This document shows positions 41,946 to 51,389 of a stretch of 64,000 nucleotides of DNA, one piece after another (the stretch's first letter is position 1; each line of letters starts with the position of its first letter). A program made the position numbers and the translations under genes. The notes under the pieces are model-generated. The model was not told the origin of the DNA, made no database searches, and saw only the letters and a list, made by a program, of their open reading frames with translations. The stretch is from contig NZ_CP020105.1 of NCBI RefSeq assembly GCF_002067135.1, positions 2,914,001 through 2,978,000 on the forward strand. Direction: 5' to 3'. The DNA is from Spirosoma rigui (GTDB lineage Bacteria > Bacteroidota > Bacteroidia > Cytophagales > Spirosomataceae).

Positions 41946-42794
41946 ATGGGAACAAAAACTGCCTTAATTACGGGGGCCAACTCGGGCCTGGGTCTGGCCA
42001 CTGCCAAAGCACTGGCGCAACGGTCATTCGACTTGGTACTGCTGTGCCGGAGCGATCAGAAAGGTCGCGCTGCCCAGGTCGACGTTCAAAAAGCCAACCC
42101 GGCTGTCATGGTAGACTACTTCATTGCCGACCTAGCCGATCTGGATTCGGTGCGCCGGGCAGCGGGTCAGATAACGGCAAAATACCCCAAACTCGACGTG
42201 CTGATCAACAACGCGGGCTATACACCCGCGCGGCTTGAATTCGTCGATGGAATTGAAAAATCGTTTTATGCGAGCCACATCGGGCACTTCGTCCTGACGC
42301 ACCATCTGCTCGATTCTCTAAAAGCGGCTGGCACCGGCGCAAACGGTCCCGCGCGGGTAATCAGTCTCTCATCGGCGGCTTACCTGGGTGGACGTACGGA
42401 CCGTTTCTTCCGGAAAATTGACGACCTCTCGACGACCTTCGCTTACTGCGATGATAAACTGGCGAATTTGTTGTTTGCCCGCGAGTTGGCCCGCCGAACG
42501 GCCGGACAGGGAATTGTATCGTATTCCGTTCACCCGGGGGCCGTTCGTACCCAGTTTGGTGCCGATACTCCCGGATTTCTGGGTAAGATCTTTTCGCTGG
42601 CTGGTCCCTTGATGCGAACCCCCGACAAAGGGGCACAGACATCGGTCTTTCTGGCATCGGCACCACTCAAGTCCATCGGTGAGCGCAACAACGGCGGCTA
42701 CTTCGCCGACAGCGCTCCCAAAGGCACCTATAATCGCGACATCAACGATGAAAAGGCTGCCTGGCTCTGGGAGAAAACGATGCCATTTGTATAA
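41946..42794 (+). CDS. Short-chain dehydrogenase (retinol dehydrogenase/WWOX-like group)
   Basis: SDR of 282 residues. TGANSGLG near residues 8-15, NNAG near 88, SLSSAAY with the catalytic serine, and YCDDK as the YxxxK pair. The sequence following (LANLLFARELARR, HPGAVRT) matches the subgroup that includes RDH/WWOX-type reductases, usually reducing aldehydes or ketones with NADPH. A link to retinal metabolism is tempting given the rhodopsin, but the locus is 29 kb away. The GTG at 41931 is a less likely start. The stop lies within a 17-bp hairpin shared with the convergent T9SS cargo gene. Confidence 0.85.
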   Translation: MGTKTALITGANSGLGLATAKALAQRSFDLVLLCRSDQKGRAAQVDVQKANPAVMVDYFIADLADLDSVRRAAGQITAKYPKLDVLINNAGYTPARLEFVDGIEKSFYASHIGHFVLTHHLLDSLKAAGTGANGPARVISLSSAAYLGGRTDRFFRKIDDLSTTFAYCDDKLANLLFARELARRTAGQGIVSYSVHPGAVRTQFGADTPGFLGKIFSLAGPLMRTPDKGAQTSVFLASAPLKSIGERNNGGYFADSAPKGTYNRDINDEKAAWLWEKTMPFV

Positions 42795-42835
42795 GATGCA
42801 GTCCCCTCTCCAGCGGATGAGGGGACTGCATCTTA
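42792..42835. terminator. Bidirectional terminator whose arms contain both stop codons
   Basis: Arms 42792-42808 and 42819-42835 are perfect 17-bp reverse complements with a 10-nt loop. Each arm begins with TAA on its own strand: the stop of the SDR gene and the stop of the convergent cargo gene. Confidence 0.85.
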
Positions 42836-45148
42836 CTTCACCACCGTAACCACCTTCTGGTACGTCGACCGGCTACCGTCTGGAAAGCGGCAATCGAGCC
42901 GGTAGGGGTATATCCCGGCGGGCGCCTTGCCGCCGTCTCCGAGTTGACCGTCCCAGATCGGGGCACCATTGGTCAGCGCAAAATTCGTGCGGCTGTATAG
43001 AACCCCACCCCAGCGGTCGTAGACAACGAACCGGATAACATCCAGTGATGGAAAACTAAAGAACGAAGCCAGCACATCATTGCGGTTATCGGCATTGGGG
43101 GAGAACGCGGAGGGGAGGTGGACGGCATCGGCGCAATCTACCGCCAGGCTAATCAACTGCGTACTGATACAGTCATGTACGTCGCGAATGGCAACGGTAT
43201 ACGCCCCCCCGTTAAGCCCCGTGAACGAACTGTCGGACTGGTACGGTCCGCCATTGATGGCAAATGTATACTGACTGGCCCGCCCGGCGGTAGCAATGAT
43301 GATGGTTGCGTTTTTCTGACCGCAGGCTTCGGGCGTTGTGGCTACGTCGGTAATGGTGGGTAATGTGCTGGCTGCTACGGTAACCGACTGGCCGGCTGTG
43401 CAGCCGGCGCTATCCTGTGCGAATAAGCGATAGGTACCCGCCTGCAGGCTATCGAAGCGGCTGCTGGCCTGCGCCCGGCGGCCATCCGTGCTGAACCGGA
43501 TGGGACCATCTCCACCCGTCACTAGCATAGACGCCTGACCATTGGCAAGACCGCAGGTCGTGGGTTTCACGTTGACGCTGACAATAAGAAAGGGGACTGA
43601 CGGGGCCAGCGTTCCCTGCTTATTCGCCTGGCAACCAGTGGCATCCCGTACCCGGAGCAGATACGTACCGCCCGATAGGTTGCCGAACTGCGGGTTTGCC
43701 TGGTAAGCTGACTCATCGATGGAGTAAACCAGTGTCCCCGTACCGCCCGAGGCCAGCACCGTCAGTGCCCCATTCGCCGTGAGGCATTTAGGGACAGTAG
43801 CCAGCAGGCTGTCAATAACGGGACCGCTGTTACCGGCTACGCTGGCCGATTTTGACGCGGTACACCCCGCCCCGTCGCGGATTTGAACGGTATAGTTTCC
43901 GCCCCGCAGACCTGAAACTATGGTGCCGGGCTGGAATGTTCGGCCGTCAATACTGTGCTCAATGGCTCCGCTGCCGCCGGTAGTGGCCAGGGTCAGGCTA
44001 CCCGGTTGTCCACACCCGGCCGACGTTGATGTTATTGTCGTGATACCGACCGAAAACGAGGTTGGTAATGAAACAGGCCGGGTCGCTTCGCATCCGCTGG
44101 CATCCCGCACCCGCACCGTATAGTTGCCGCCTGCCAAATTCTGGAAGAGTGGCTGGCTTCGATACGTAACACTGTCGATGGAATAGCTGAGGGCACCTGT
44201 ACCGCCGGATGCGGTCAGGCTCACCTCGCCCGTTGTCAGGCCACAGCGGGGAGGGACCGTTTGCACGGCGTCAATGGTTGGCGCGGCCGTCGCTGCGAGC
44301 GTTACCGACTGCTCGGTTTGGCAACCAATGTCGTCTTTAACGGATACTGTGTAAGTACCCGAACCCAGGTTGGTAAAGGTAGGAGCCGTCTGGTAGGCAC
44401 CCCCGTTGAGACTGTACTGCCAACCGGCGGGGTTAGTTGTCGACACGGCAATGCGGCCGTTTTTCTGCCCACATTCGGCCTTGGTTACCGAAGCGGTGAA
44501 TGTTGGTTCAACCACGTCGACTGTAATGGGGACGGCCGGGCTTTCATTGGCATACAACGTCTGGGTAATGTAGAACGTAGTCGTCTTGTTCAGCTGGGGG
44601 GAGAACGTATTTCCCGTAGCCAGCAGGTTTGTTTTAGCCTCCGACGCGTACCAGCGAATGTTTTTACCCGTAACGAGCAGTGGCATAGGACTACCTTTGC
44701 AGAACCTGCTGCCGGACTTGAGTACGATGCGGTACAGTTCGACAGTACCCCCTTCCGATTTTGTACACGTAGTGCTGTTAGTGATGTTTTCGTAAGTACC
44801 CGTCAGGCTTTCGTCGGTGGGGTTATAAGTCAGCTTTCCCTTCCAGAAACAAATATCCTTGACCGTTGAACTCCCCGTCTGATCGGCCTCGCTGAAGGTA
44901 ACCGACGTACCCGTTACCTGTCCCGACAGGTAAGCCAGTCCGCCAAAGGGTATGTCTGGGTTGGCCGTTTGCGCCGTTCCGCCCAGCGTATTACCCGTCT
45001 GGGTGAGCGTCATGGTATAGTTAAAGGGCTGTTGCTTAGGGTTTGACGGGTACGTAATACCCAGCCAGAGTCCGGCCACGTTTTGCGCGTATGCCGTTAG
45101 TGAATGAACTACAAGCATCAATGCTAGTGCCGTAATTGTGCGTATCAT
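42833..45148 (-). CDS. SprB-repeat protein with gliding-motility C-terminal (T9SS type B) domain
   Basis: Secreted surface protein of 771 residues. A signal peptide (ends LTAYAQ, about 22) is followed by a lipocalin-like beta region (GLWLGITYPSN...), an Ig-like region (about 145-215), six SprB-type repeats of about 72 residues (each with a Gly/Asn-rich start and a GGxYTVxVRDxxGC close) and a C-terminal domain LPSAFSPNADNRNDV ... FVVYDRWGGVLY ... GTYPYR-like end. That last part is the gliding-motility-associated (CHU_C) sorting domain recognised by the type IX secretion machinery. Likely surface adhesin. Start ATG 45148. Cysteines recur once or twice per repeat and probably form disulfides. 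Confidence 0.92.
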   Translation of the reverse strand: MIRTITALALMLVVHSLTAYAQNVAGLWLGITYPSNPKQQPFNYTMTLTQTGNTLGGTAQTANPDIPFGGLAYLSGQVTGTSVTFSEADQTGSSTVKDICFWKGKLTYNPTDESLTGTYENITNSTTCTKSEGGTVELYRIVLKSGSRFCKGSPMPLLVTGKNIRWYASEAKTNLLATGNTFSPQLNKTTTFYITQTLYANESPAVPITVDVVEPTFTASVTKAECGQKNGRIAVSTTNPAGWQYSLNGGAYQTAPTFTNLGSGTYTVSVKDDIGCQTEQSVTLAATAAPTIDAVQTVPPRCGLTTGEVSLTASGGTGALSYSIDSVTYRSQPLFQNLAGGNYTVRVRDASGCEATRPVSLPTSFSVGITTITSTSAGCGQPGSLTLATTGGSGAIEHSIDGRTFQPGTIVSGLRGGNYTVQIRDGAGCTASKSASVAGNSGPVIDSLLATVPKCLTANGALTVLASGGTGTLVYSIDESAYQANPQFGNLSGGTYLLRVRDATGCQANKQGTLAPSVPFLIVSVNVKPTTCGLANGQASMLVTGGDGPIRFSTDGRRAQASSRFDSLQAGTYRLFAQDSAGCTAGQSVTVAASTLPTITDVATTPEACGQKNATIIIATAGRASQYTFAINGGPYQSDSSFTGLNGGAYTVAIRDVHDCISTQLISLAVDCADAVHLPSAFSPNADNRNDVLASFFSFPSLDVIRFVVYDRWGGVLYSRTNFALTNGAPIWDGQLGDGGKAPAGIYPYRLDCRFPDGSRSTYQKVVTVVK

Positions 45149-45336
45149 CGTGCTGTGAAATCAGTTAGCTACTGAATGATACAAAGCTACTGGCCTGTTA
45201 ACTGCCTGACAATAGGCAACAACGGCCGTTTAATCATAAAGTAGACGTCGCACATACTGCCTGGGGGCTGACGAAAATGGTGGTAGCCAGTGAGCCACCA
45301 CCATTCTGAAACCCACTCTATGAGAAATTCGATCGA

Positions 45337-46251
45337 TCAGCGTCCACCCAGCGGCATCAGATACCCGATGGTAAGCTGCGGGTAAACCGTTCGGGAATCG
45401 GTGGTAAAGCCAGTATCACTGTCGCCCAGTTCATACATGCCGCGCAGTTCAACGGTCAGGTGGCCCGGCCCCGTTTTCAGTGCTGCACCAACGCCGGCTG
45501 CCGCGCCAAAACGGAATCGGTTTGTGGCGTCGCTGAGGGAAATTTTCTGCCCGTTGATGCTGGCACTGGATACGTAGGCTCCATAGGGACCGATGTTCAG
45601 AAAAAAGCGACTGGTCTGGACCGAACCGGACGAAATTTTGAGCAGCAGCGGGATCTCGAACTGATCGACGGCTCCCGTAATGTCCGATGGTCCGGATGGG
45701 TTCTGAACGTTGAACATGTACCGGGCGTAGTTCAACTCGGGCTGGAAGGAGAAGGTCCCTTTACCCACGTTCGCGAACAGCCCGCCCACGAAACCGATAG
45801 CGGGTTTGATCCCTGTCACCTCTTCGAGATAGACCAGGTAAGTAACGCCCCCCCGAACGCCAAGGCGGAAACCGGACAGGCTGCCCTCCGACGAAACCGG
45901 ACGCCCTACGGCGGGTGAGGTGTTGGCTACCGCCGTTGAGGGGCGGCTGGTGGGCTGGTCGGCAGGCATGGTCGGGGCGGGTGCAGCGGTCGATGGTTTT
46001 TTGGTAACCCCGTGGTACTGATCATATAGCTCCTGCTGGCGATTTGGGGCGGGCGTCGCTGTAGCCGCCGGGCGTACGGCAGACCGTGATGTGGTCGTGC
46101 TGCTTACACTGGCTGGTTTAGCGACCGACTCCGATTTGGTCGTTGTCGTCGACAAGCCTTTGGTCACTGGCTTGGTGACAGATGGGGTCTGGGCTGCTAC
46201 GGGGGCTAGTATCAATAGGTTGAAAGCCAGGAGTATGAATAGTGATTTCAT
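45337..46251 (-). CDS. Outer membrane beta-barrel protein with Ser/Thr/Pro-rich linker
   Basis: Protein of 304 residues from ATG 46251. Signal peptide ends APVAAQ (about 21). Residues 22-130 are a low-complexity Thr/Ser/Pro/Ala linker (VTKPVTKGLSTTTTKSES, then PAATATPAPNRQQELYDQYHG). From about residue 140 a barrel of the PorT/outer-membrane-beta-barrel kind begins: GFRLGVRGGVTYLVYLEE, FSFQPELNYARYMF, LLLKISSG, GPYGAYVSSA, TVELRGMYELG. The frame extends to 46356, but ATG 46251 fits the signal peptide. The barrel end is at YPQLTIGYLMPLGGR. Function unknown. Confidence 0.8.
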   Translation of the reverse strand: MKSLFILLAFNLLILAPVAAQTPSVTKPVTKGLSTTTTKSESVAKPASVSSTTTSRSAVRPAATATPAPNRQQELYDQYHGVTKKPSTAAPAPTMPADQPTSRPSTAVANTSPAVGRPVSSEGSLSGFRLGVRGGVTYLVYLEEVTGIKPAIGFVGGLFANVGKGTFSFQPELNYARYMFNVQNPSGPSDITGAVDQFEIPLLLKISSGSVQTSRFFLNIGPYGAYVSSASINGQKISLSDATNRFRFGAAAGVGAALKTGPGHLTVELRGMYELGDSDTGFTTDSRTVYPQLTIGYLMPLGGR

Positions 46252-46409
46252 TGGATAAATGTGAAGGGGTTGGTTGTATAAGATTAGTCGGTAAGGTAGC
46301 GAATCCGGTAACAGGAATGAGGAAGCGGTAAAGGCGGTTGAGCATACGGCAAACATTTGGTAGAGCCGGTGGGTTGGTAAGTGTCGTAGTACACGGATCT
46401 TTTCCCATC

Positions 46410-47123
46410 ATGAAAACAGAACATAAGCGTACAGCCCTGATTACGGGCGCTAATAAAGGCATCGGTAAAGAAATTGCCCGGCAACTGGCCCAACAGGGTT
46501 TTGCCGTTTTTATCGGAGCCCGCGATATGACGAAAGGCCGGGAAGCAGCCGAGGAACTATGTCAGGCCGGGTACGAAGCAACGTTTATCCAACTCGACGT
46601 AACGAACCCGGTCAGCATTAAAAATGCCAGCGGTACATTCTCGCAGAAAGCAGACCATCTCGACGTGCTGATCAACAATGCCGCGGTTCTGGAAGATCAC
46701 GGTGAAGACATCATCAAATTGAATGCCGAAATGCTCGACCGGACGCTGAAATCGAATGTGAACGGTCCGGTGCTGGTTACGCAGGATTTTTTACCGTACC
46801 TGCTGAAAGCGCCCAACGGCGGTCGGGTCATCAACGTGTCGAGTGGCGCGGGCTCATTAAGTCGGATGAGTACCTACGCCCCGGCCTACAGTATTTCGAA
46901 AACGGCCCTCAACGCCGTAACCAGGCAGTTTGCCGGTGCTTTGCAGAGCAAAAATATTGCTGTCAACTGTGTTGATCCGGGCTGGGTCCGGACCGATATG
47001 GGCGGTTCCAGTGCCAGCCGGCCGGTCGAAAAAGGCGCCGAAACAATTGTGTGGCTGGCTACCGACGCGCCACAAAGCGAAACGGGTAAATTCTGGCACG
47101 ACAAGCAGGAAGCTGAATGGTAG
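46410..47123 (+). CDS. Short-chain dehydrogenase (carbonyl reductase-like)
   Basis: SDR of 237 residues from ATG 46410 (MKTEHKRTALITGANKGIG). Motifs: TGANKGIG (12-19), LINNAA near 88, VSSGAGSLS with the catalytic serine, and YSISKTALN giving the YxxxK pair. The pattern TGANKGIG-E-A resembles human carbonyl reductase and plant tropinone/salutaridine reductase-type SDRs that act on xenobiotic carbonyls. The frame extends upstream to 46338, but that adds a leader with no family match. It diverges from the beta-barrel gene, with 158 bp between the start codons. Confidence 0.87.
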   Translation: MKTEHKRTALITGANKGIGKEIARQLAQQGFAVFIGARDMTKGREAAEELCQAGYEATFIQLDVTNPVSIKNASGTFSQKADHLDVLINNAAVLEDHGEDIIKLNAEMLDRTLKSNVNGPVLVTQDFLPYLLKAPNGGRVINVSSGAGSLSRMSTYAPAYSISKTALNAVTRQFAGALQSKNIAVNCVDPGWVRTDMGGSSASRPVEKGAETIVWLATDAPQSETGKFWHDKQEAEW

Positions 47124-47138
47124 CCAGTAGGTGAGTTA

Positions 47139-47228
47139 TTGAGCCAGTAAGTTGGTCAGTTGTTGATCGTGCCGGATTATTCTGGTACCGACCGGCTGAT
47201 TAACTTACCAACTTAGCGGCTTATTTTT
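47139..47228 (+). terminator. Hairpin with T-run directly before pyrR
   Basis: Left arm about 47139-47161 and right arm 47202-47224 pair with a solid core AAGTTGGT/ACCAACTT and several mismatches, followed by five T at 47224-47228. Only 5 nt separate it from the pyrR start. It ends the SDR transcript and may control pyrR. Confidence 0.55.
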
Positions 47229-47233
47229 ACCCC

Positions 47234-47773
47234 ATGAATCAACAACGCCTTATTTTGTCCAGCCCACTGCTGGAAATTGTGGTGAGCCGACTGGCGCAGG
47301 AACTGATTGAGAAGCACCAGGATTTTGCCAATACCGTATTGCTGGGTATGCAGCCGCGGGGCATTCATTTTGCCGAGCGTATCGGGCGGGAACTGAACCG
47401 GGCCCTGGGCCACGACGTACCGTTGGGCTATCTGGATGCTACGTTCTACCGAGACGATTTCCGCCGGCGTGATTCGCCCCTGCGCCCCAACACCACCCAC
47501 GTGCCCTTCGTGATCGAGAGTAAGCGCGTAATCCTGATCGATGATGTGCTGGCAACAGGCCGTATGGTCCGGGCAGCCCTCGATGCCATGACCGCTTTTG
47601 GCCGGCCTAGTAAGGTTGAACTGATGGTCCTGATCGACCGGCGCTACAACCGGGATCTGCCCATCAAGCCCGATTATACCGGCAAGCGGGTCAACACGAT
47701 CGAATCGCAGCGAGTGTTGGTAGAGTGGACTGAACAGGGCGCCGAAGCCGACCGGATCTGGCTGGTTGGCTAA
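47234..47773 (+). CDS. pyrR: PyrR, bifunctional pyrimidine regulator/uracil phosphoribosyltransferase
   Basis: Type I phosphoribosyltransferase-fold protein of 179 residues. The PRPP site VILIDDVLATGRMVRAAL has the two aspartates at 103-104; LLGMQPRGIHFAERI, LDATFYRDDFRRR and LIDRRYNRDLPIKPDY follow the PyrR pattern. In Gram-positives PyrR binds pyr leader RNA; in Bacteroidota its RNA-binding role is unproven and it may act mainly as uracil phosphoribosyltransferase. Just upstream is a hairpin with a T-run. No pyrimidine synthesis genes are adjacent. Start ATG 47234. Confidence 0.93.
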   Translation: MNQQRLILSSPLLEIVVSRLAQELIEKHQDFANTVLLGMQPRGIHFAERIGRELNRALGHDVPLGYLDATFYRDDFRRRDSPLRPNTTHVPFVIESKRVILIDDVLATGRMVRAALDAMTAFGRPSKVELMVLIDRRYNRDLPIKPDYTGKRVNTIESQRVLVEWTEQGAEADRIWLVG

Positions 47774-47889
47774 CTGGTTCCGTAGTTTTATCGTGTATCC
47801 CTACCGTTATAGTCGATTGTATGGGTAGTTGAGTATTTTTCATGCGTTTTTAATAGGGTTTTACTTAATTTGGCCGACCCTATTGGCTT

Positions 47890-50466
47890 ATGAATAAAAT
47901 ACTACGCACCACACTTTCTCTCTTGATCCTTGGTCTAGCCTTATTCCCGGCGGGGGAGGCTAGTGCACAAACCCAGTTTACCGTAACGGGTCTGGTGACC
48001 GATGCGAAAACGGGTGAGCCGGTACCTTTTGCCAGTGTGGCACTGGTGGGTCGCCGGGTAGGGACACTTTCTGACGAGAATGGCCGGTTTTCACTAACGA
48101 CCAAAAGTTTAACCGATTCGCTGGCCGTCAGCTCGCTGGGCTACGCTACCTTACGCCGGTACATTGATAAAGAACGCACCTCCCAGGCCGTTGACTTTAA
48201 GCTCGAGTCGGCGGGCAACGCGCTCCAGGAAGTAGTGGTGCGGGCGGGCGAAAACCCGGCTTTTCGGGTGCTGCGTCAAGTGCGCAAAAATCGCCTGCTC
48301 AATGATCGCAACCGACTTTCGGCCTACGAATGCGATAGCTACGTAAAAACCGAGATTGCGCTCAGTCACGTATCAGACAAGATGCGTAAGAATCCGCTGA
48401 TCCGGCGGATCAACGAAGCCATGAGCCGCCAGGATTCACTCCTCGACGACGAAGGTCACCGGCTGTTGCCCATGCTCGCGTCGGAGTCAGTCTCCCGCTA
48501 TTACCTCCGCAGCAACCCGCAGCGGGTCCGGGAAGAAGTCCGGAAAACGCGCATCAAAGGCGTTGCCGTCGACGACGCGGGGGTAAGTTCCCAGCTGCTG
48601 GGTGGTACAGGCCTAGTCAATCAGAATTTTTACAACAACTACATTCCCATTCTGGGTAAAGATTTCGCGTCACCTATCGGCGATAACTGGAAAAACTGGT
48701 ACGAGTTCTTCCTGGCCGACACCACACAGATCGGCGACCGGACCTGCTTCGAAATTCAGTTCGAGCCCAAGCGGCCCGAAGACCTCACGTTTGTGGGTAA
48801 AGTCTGGATCGATACGCTGTCGTTCGCCCTTTGCCAAATCGAAGCCCGGGTCGGAGCCGGGGCAAACCTGAACTACGTCCGGCGGCTTACGATTGAGCAG
48901 GAACTTGAGCCAACGACCGATTCGGCCTCCGGCTCGGTGGCTACGACGGGCTGGCTGCCAGTGAGTCTGCGGCTCATGGCCGACCTGGTCGGGGTGGGTA
49001 AACAGTCGCTCGGGATGCGCGCCCAGATAACGCTACACAACAGCAATGTCGTCGTAAACCGACCGTATCCCGTAGCCTTTTACGATCAGCCGATTGAACT
49101 GAGTGATACCGTAGCTACCCCGAACGAACGGTTCTGGAGTAGTGTACAGCGCGACCTGGCTGGTTCCGACTCCCTCAACCGGAGCGATCAGAAGGCCCGC
49201 CAGCTCATCGATTCGCTCCGGCGGGTACCTGTAGTCCGAACCGCCGAAGCCATCGGTCAGATCGCCGTAACGGGATTCTACCAGTTGGGCGGGGTAGACC
49301 TGGGGCCGTATCCGTATCTGTTTGCCTATAATACGGTTGAGGGCCTGCGTACCCGGCTCGGTTTCCGAACCAACGAACACTTCAGCCGCACCTGGATCAT
49401 TCGGGGCTACGGGGCCTACGGTACGCTGGACCGGCGATTTAAGTACGGGCTGGAGCTTGACTATATGCTGTCGCGCAGACGCTGGACACTGCTGGGTACC
49501 CGCATATCGAGTGATCTGGAACGGCTTGGCTTAACGCCGGAGCTTATTGGGGGCAACCGTATGTTCTACGCACTAAGTCGGTTTGGTCGCTACCGGGGTG
49601 CGTTTAATAACCACCAGCGCGAAGTATTTCTGCGTACGGAGCCGGTAAAAGGTATCCTGATCACAACGACCCTGGGTCGGCGTACCTTCCAGCCGCTCTT
49701 CCCGTTTCATTACCGGGTTGACCCCGATCTGGAAGATCAATCGCCCCTGCGTTCCGACATTCTGGATACTTACTGGTCGGTAGAGGCCCGGCTGTCGCGG
49801 AAAGAGAAGTATGTGCTGGATGGTAACGAGCGTATTACGCTGGGGACTAAACGGGCGCCTGTACTGACTATTCGCTACACCCGCGGGGCCAAAGCGCTGG
49901 GCGGTGACTACAGCTATAGCCGGATTACTATGCGGGCGCAGCAGATGCTGCGGCTGGGGCCGCTCGGCCAGATGACGTACCTGCTGTCGGCGGGTTATAC
50001 GCCCTCTACGTTACCCGCACCCCTGTTGTTCCCGCACGTTGGGAACCCGACTCCGCTGCTCACGGTGAATACCTTTAACCGGATGCAGTTCTACGAATTT
50101 GTCAGCGACCGGTTCGTGGCCGTTCACGTGCAGCATAAGTTCGAAGGGCTGCTCTTTAACCGTATCCCTGGAATCCGGAAGCTGAACTGGCGGCTGGTGG
50201 CCAATGCCGACGCGCTCTGGGGCAGTGAGTCGCGGGCCAACCGTAACGTGGAGACTTATAAACCATTACCCGGCGGGACAAAACCGGTTCATATTGGGGT
50301 GCTGAACGGCCGCGTGCCCTACGTTGAACTGGGCTATGGAATTGATAATATCTTTAAAATATTCCGCATCCAGGGTATTCATCGGCTAACGTATCTGGGC
50401 ACCACGCACAATGGTATGCCCGTCGACAAGTTTGTCATTAAAGGGTCAGCTTCGTTCAGTTTCTGA
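47890..50466 (+). CDS. DUF5686 protein with carboxypeptidase-like regulatory domain
   Basis: Envelope protein of 858 residues. A signal peptide (about 1-27, ends GEASAQ) is followed by a carboxypeptidase-regulatory-like (CarboxypepD_reg) domain, FTVTGLVTDAKTGEPVPFASVAL, then the DUF5686 region beginning FRVLRQVRKNRLLNDRNRLSAYECDSYVK (two blocks). The C-half is rich in aromatic beta-strands and ends KGSASFSF, consistent with an outer-membrane barrel. Function unknown; widely present in Bacteroidota and sometimes linked to TonB-type systems. Start ATG 47890. It stands alone between pyrR and fdhD. Confidence 0.87.
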   Translation: MNKILRTTLSLLILGLALFPAGEASAQTQFTVTGLVTDAKTGEPVPFASVALVGRRVGTLSDENGRFSLTTKSLTDSLAVSSLGYATLRRYIDKERTSQAVDFKLESAGNALQEVVVRAGENPAFRVLRQVRKNRLLNDRNRLSAYECDSYVKTEIALSHVSDKMRKNPLIRRINEAMSRQDSLLDDEGHRLLPMLASESVSRYYLRSNPQRVREEVRKTRIKGVAVDDAGVSSQLLGGTGLVNQNFYNNYIPILGKDFASPIGDNWKNWYEFFLADTTQIGDRTCFEIQFEPKRPEDLTFVGKVWIDTLSFALCQIEARVGAGANLNYVRRLTIEQELEPTTDSASGSVATTGWLPVSLRLMADLVGVGKQSLGMRAQITLHNSNVVVNRPYPVAFYDQPIELSDTVATPNERFWSSVQRDLAGSDSLNRSDQKARQLIDSLRRVPVVRTAEAIGQIAVTGFYQLGGVDLGPYPYLFAYNTVEGLRTRLGFRTNEHFSRTWIIRGYGAYGTLDRRFKYGLELDYMLSRRRWTLLGTRISSDLERLGLTPELIGGNRMFYALSRFGRYRGAFNNHQREVFLRTEPVKGILITTTLGRRTFQPLFPFHYRVDPDLEDQSPLRSDILDTYWSVEARLSRKEKYVLDGNERITLGTKRAPVLTIRYTRGAKALGGDYSYSRITMRAQQMLRLGPLGQMTYLLSAGYTPSTLPAPLLFPHVGNPTPLLTVNTFNRMQFYEFVSDRFVAVHVQHKFEGLLFNRIPGIRKLNWRLVANADALWGSESRANRNVETYKPLPGGTKPVHIGVLNGRVPYVELGYGIDNIFKIFRIQGIHRLTYLGTTHNGMPVDKFVIKGSASFSF

Positions 50467-50532
50467 GTCCGTTTTTCAATCATTTCGCGACGGCAGGCGT
50501 TATCAGTATACTCACTGACCCACGCTATCCGT

Positions 50533-51381
50533 ATGTCGCTCGTTGCCCCTGTTACAATTCACAAAATTGACGGCGAAATGCTGACTGAAGCCCCCGACCT
50601 GCTGGCCGTTGAAGAACCCCTCGAAATCCGGCTGGGCTTTGGCCCCACCGACAACCGGGAGCAACGGGCTGTGTCGGTAACGATGCGGACGCCCGGCCAC
50701 GATGCTGAACTGGCGATGGGATTTCTGTTCACGGAGGGTATCATCCACCAACCGTCTGACATTGTCTCGTGCCGCCACTGTGTGCAGGATGCGCATAAGG
50801 AAGGTAACGTGATTCGGGTGGAGCTGCATCCGGATGTGGTTGTCGACTGGGCGCGGCTGTCCCGCAATACGTTCACTTCATCCAGTTGCGGACTGTGCGG
50901 CAAAGCCACCATCGAGTCGGTTATGGCGCTTTCGCCCGGCCGCCTTTCGTCCGATCTCATGGTCGAACCATCCGTTTTGCACGCCTTGTCTGGGCGGGTG
51001 CGCGAGGTGCAGCGGGCCTTTGCCTACACGGGTGGTATTCACGCGGCAGCGCTGTTCGATGCCGACGGGACGCTGCGCATTGTGCGGGAGGATATTGGCC
51101 GCCACAACGCCCTCGACAAGCTCATCGGAGCTGCTTTTTGGCAGGGCTGGCTGCCGCTTAGCCAGTGCGGTATTTTCTTGAGCGGGCGCATCGGCGTTGA
51201 GCTGGTGCAGAAAAGCTGGCTGGCAGGTGTGCCGCTACTGGCTGCCGTAGGAGCCCCGTCGAGTCTGGCCGTCGAGATGGCCACTGAAGCAGGCATGACC
51301 CTGGCCGGATTTGTGCGCGACGGACGGTTTAACCTGTACAGTGAAGCACAACGTGTGGATAGGGTAGGGGCCGAAGTCTGA
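50533..51381 (+). CDS. fdhD: FdhD, formate dehydrogenase accessory sulfurtransferase
   Basis: Cytoplasmic sulfurtransferase of 282 residues that moves sulfur from a cysteine desulfurase to the molybdenum cofactor of formate dehydrogenase. The CxxC pair is Cys119/Cys122 in SSSCGLCGKATIE; HDAELAMGFLFTEGI, AFAYTGGIHAAAL and REDIGRHNALDKLIG are conserved FdhD blocks. No formate dehydrogenase or molybdopterin genes are in the window, so its partner lies elsewhere. It converges with the lipid kinase gene, with 8 bp between stop codons. Confidence 0.93.
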   Translation: MSLVAPVTIHKIDGEMLTEAPDLLAVEEPLEIRLGFGPTDNREQRAVSVTMRTPGHDAELAMGFLFTEGIIHQPSDIVSCRHCVQDAHKEGNVIRVELHPDVVVDWARLSRNTFTSSSCGLCGKATIESVMALSPGRLSSDLMVEPSVLHALSGRVREVQRAFAYTGGIHAAALFDADGTLRIVREDIGRHNALDKLIGAAFWQGWLPLSQCGIFLSGRIGVELVQKSWLAGVPLLAAVGAPSSLAVEMATEAGMTLAGFVRDGRFNLYSEAQRVDRVGAEV

Positions 51382-51389
51382 AAGGCTTG

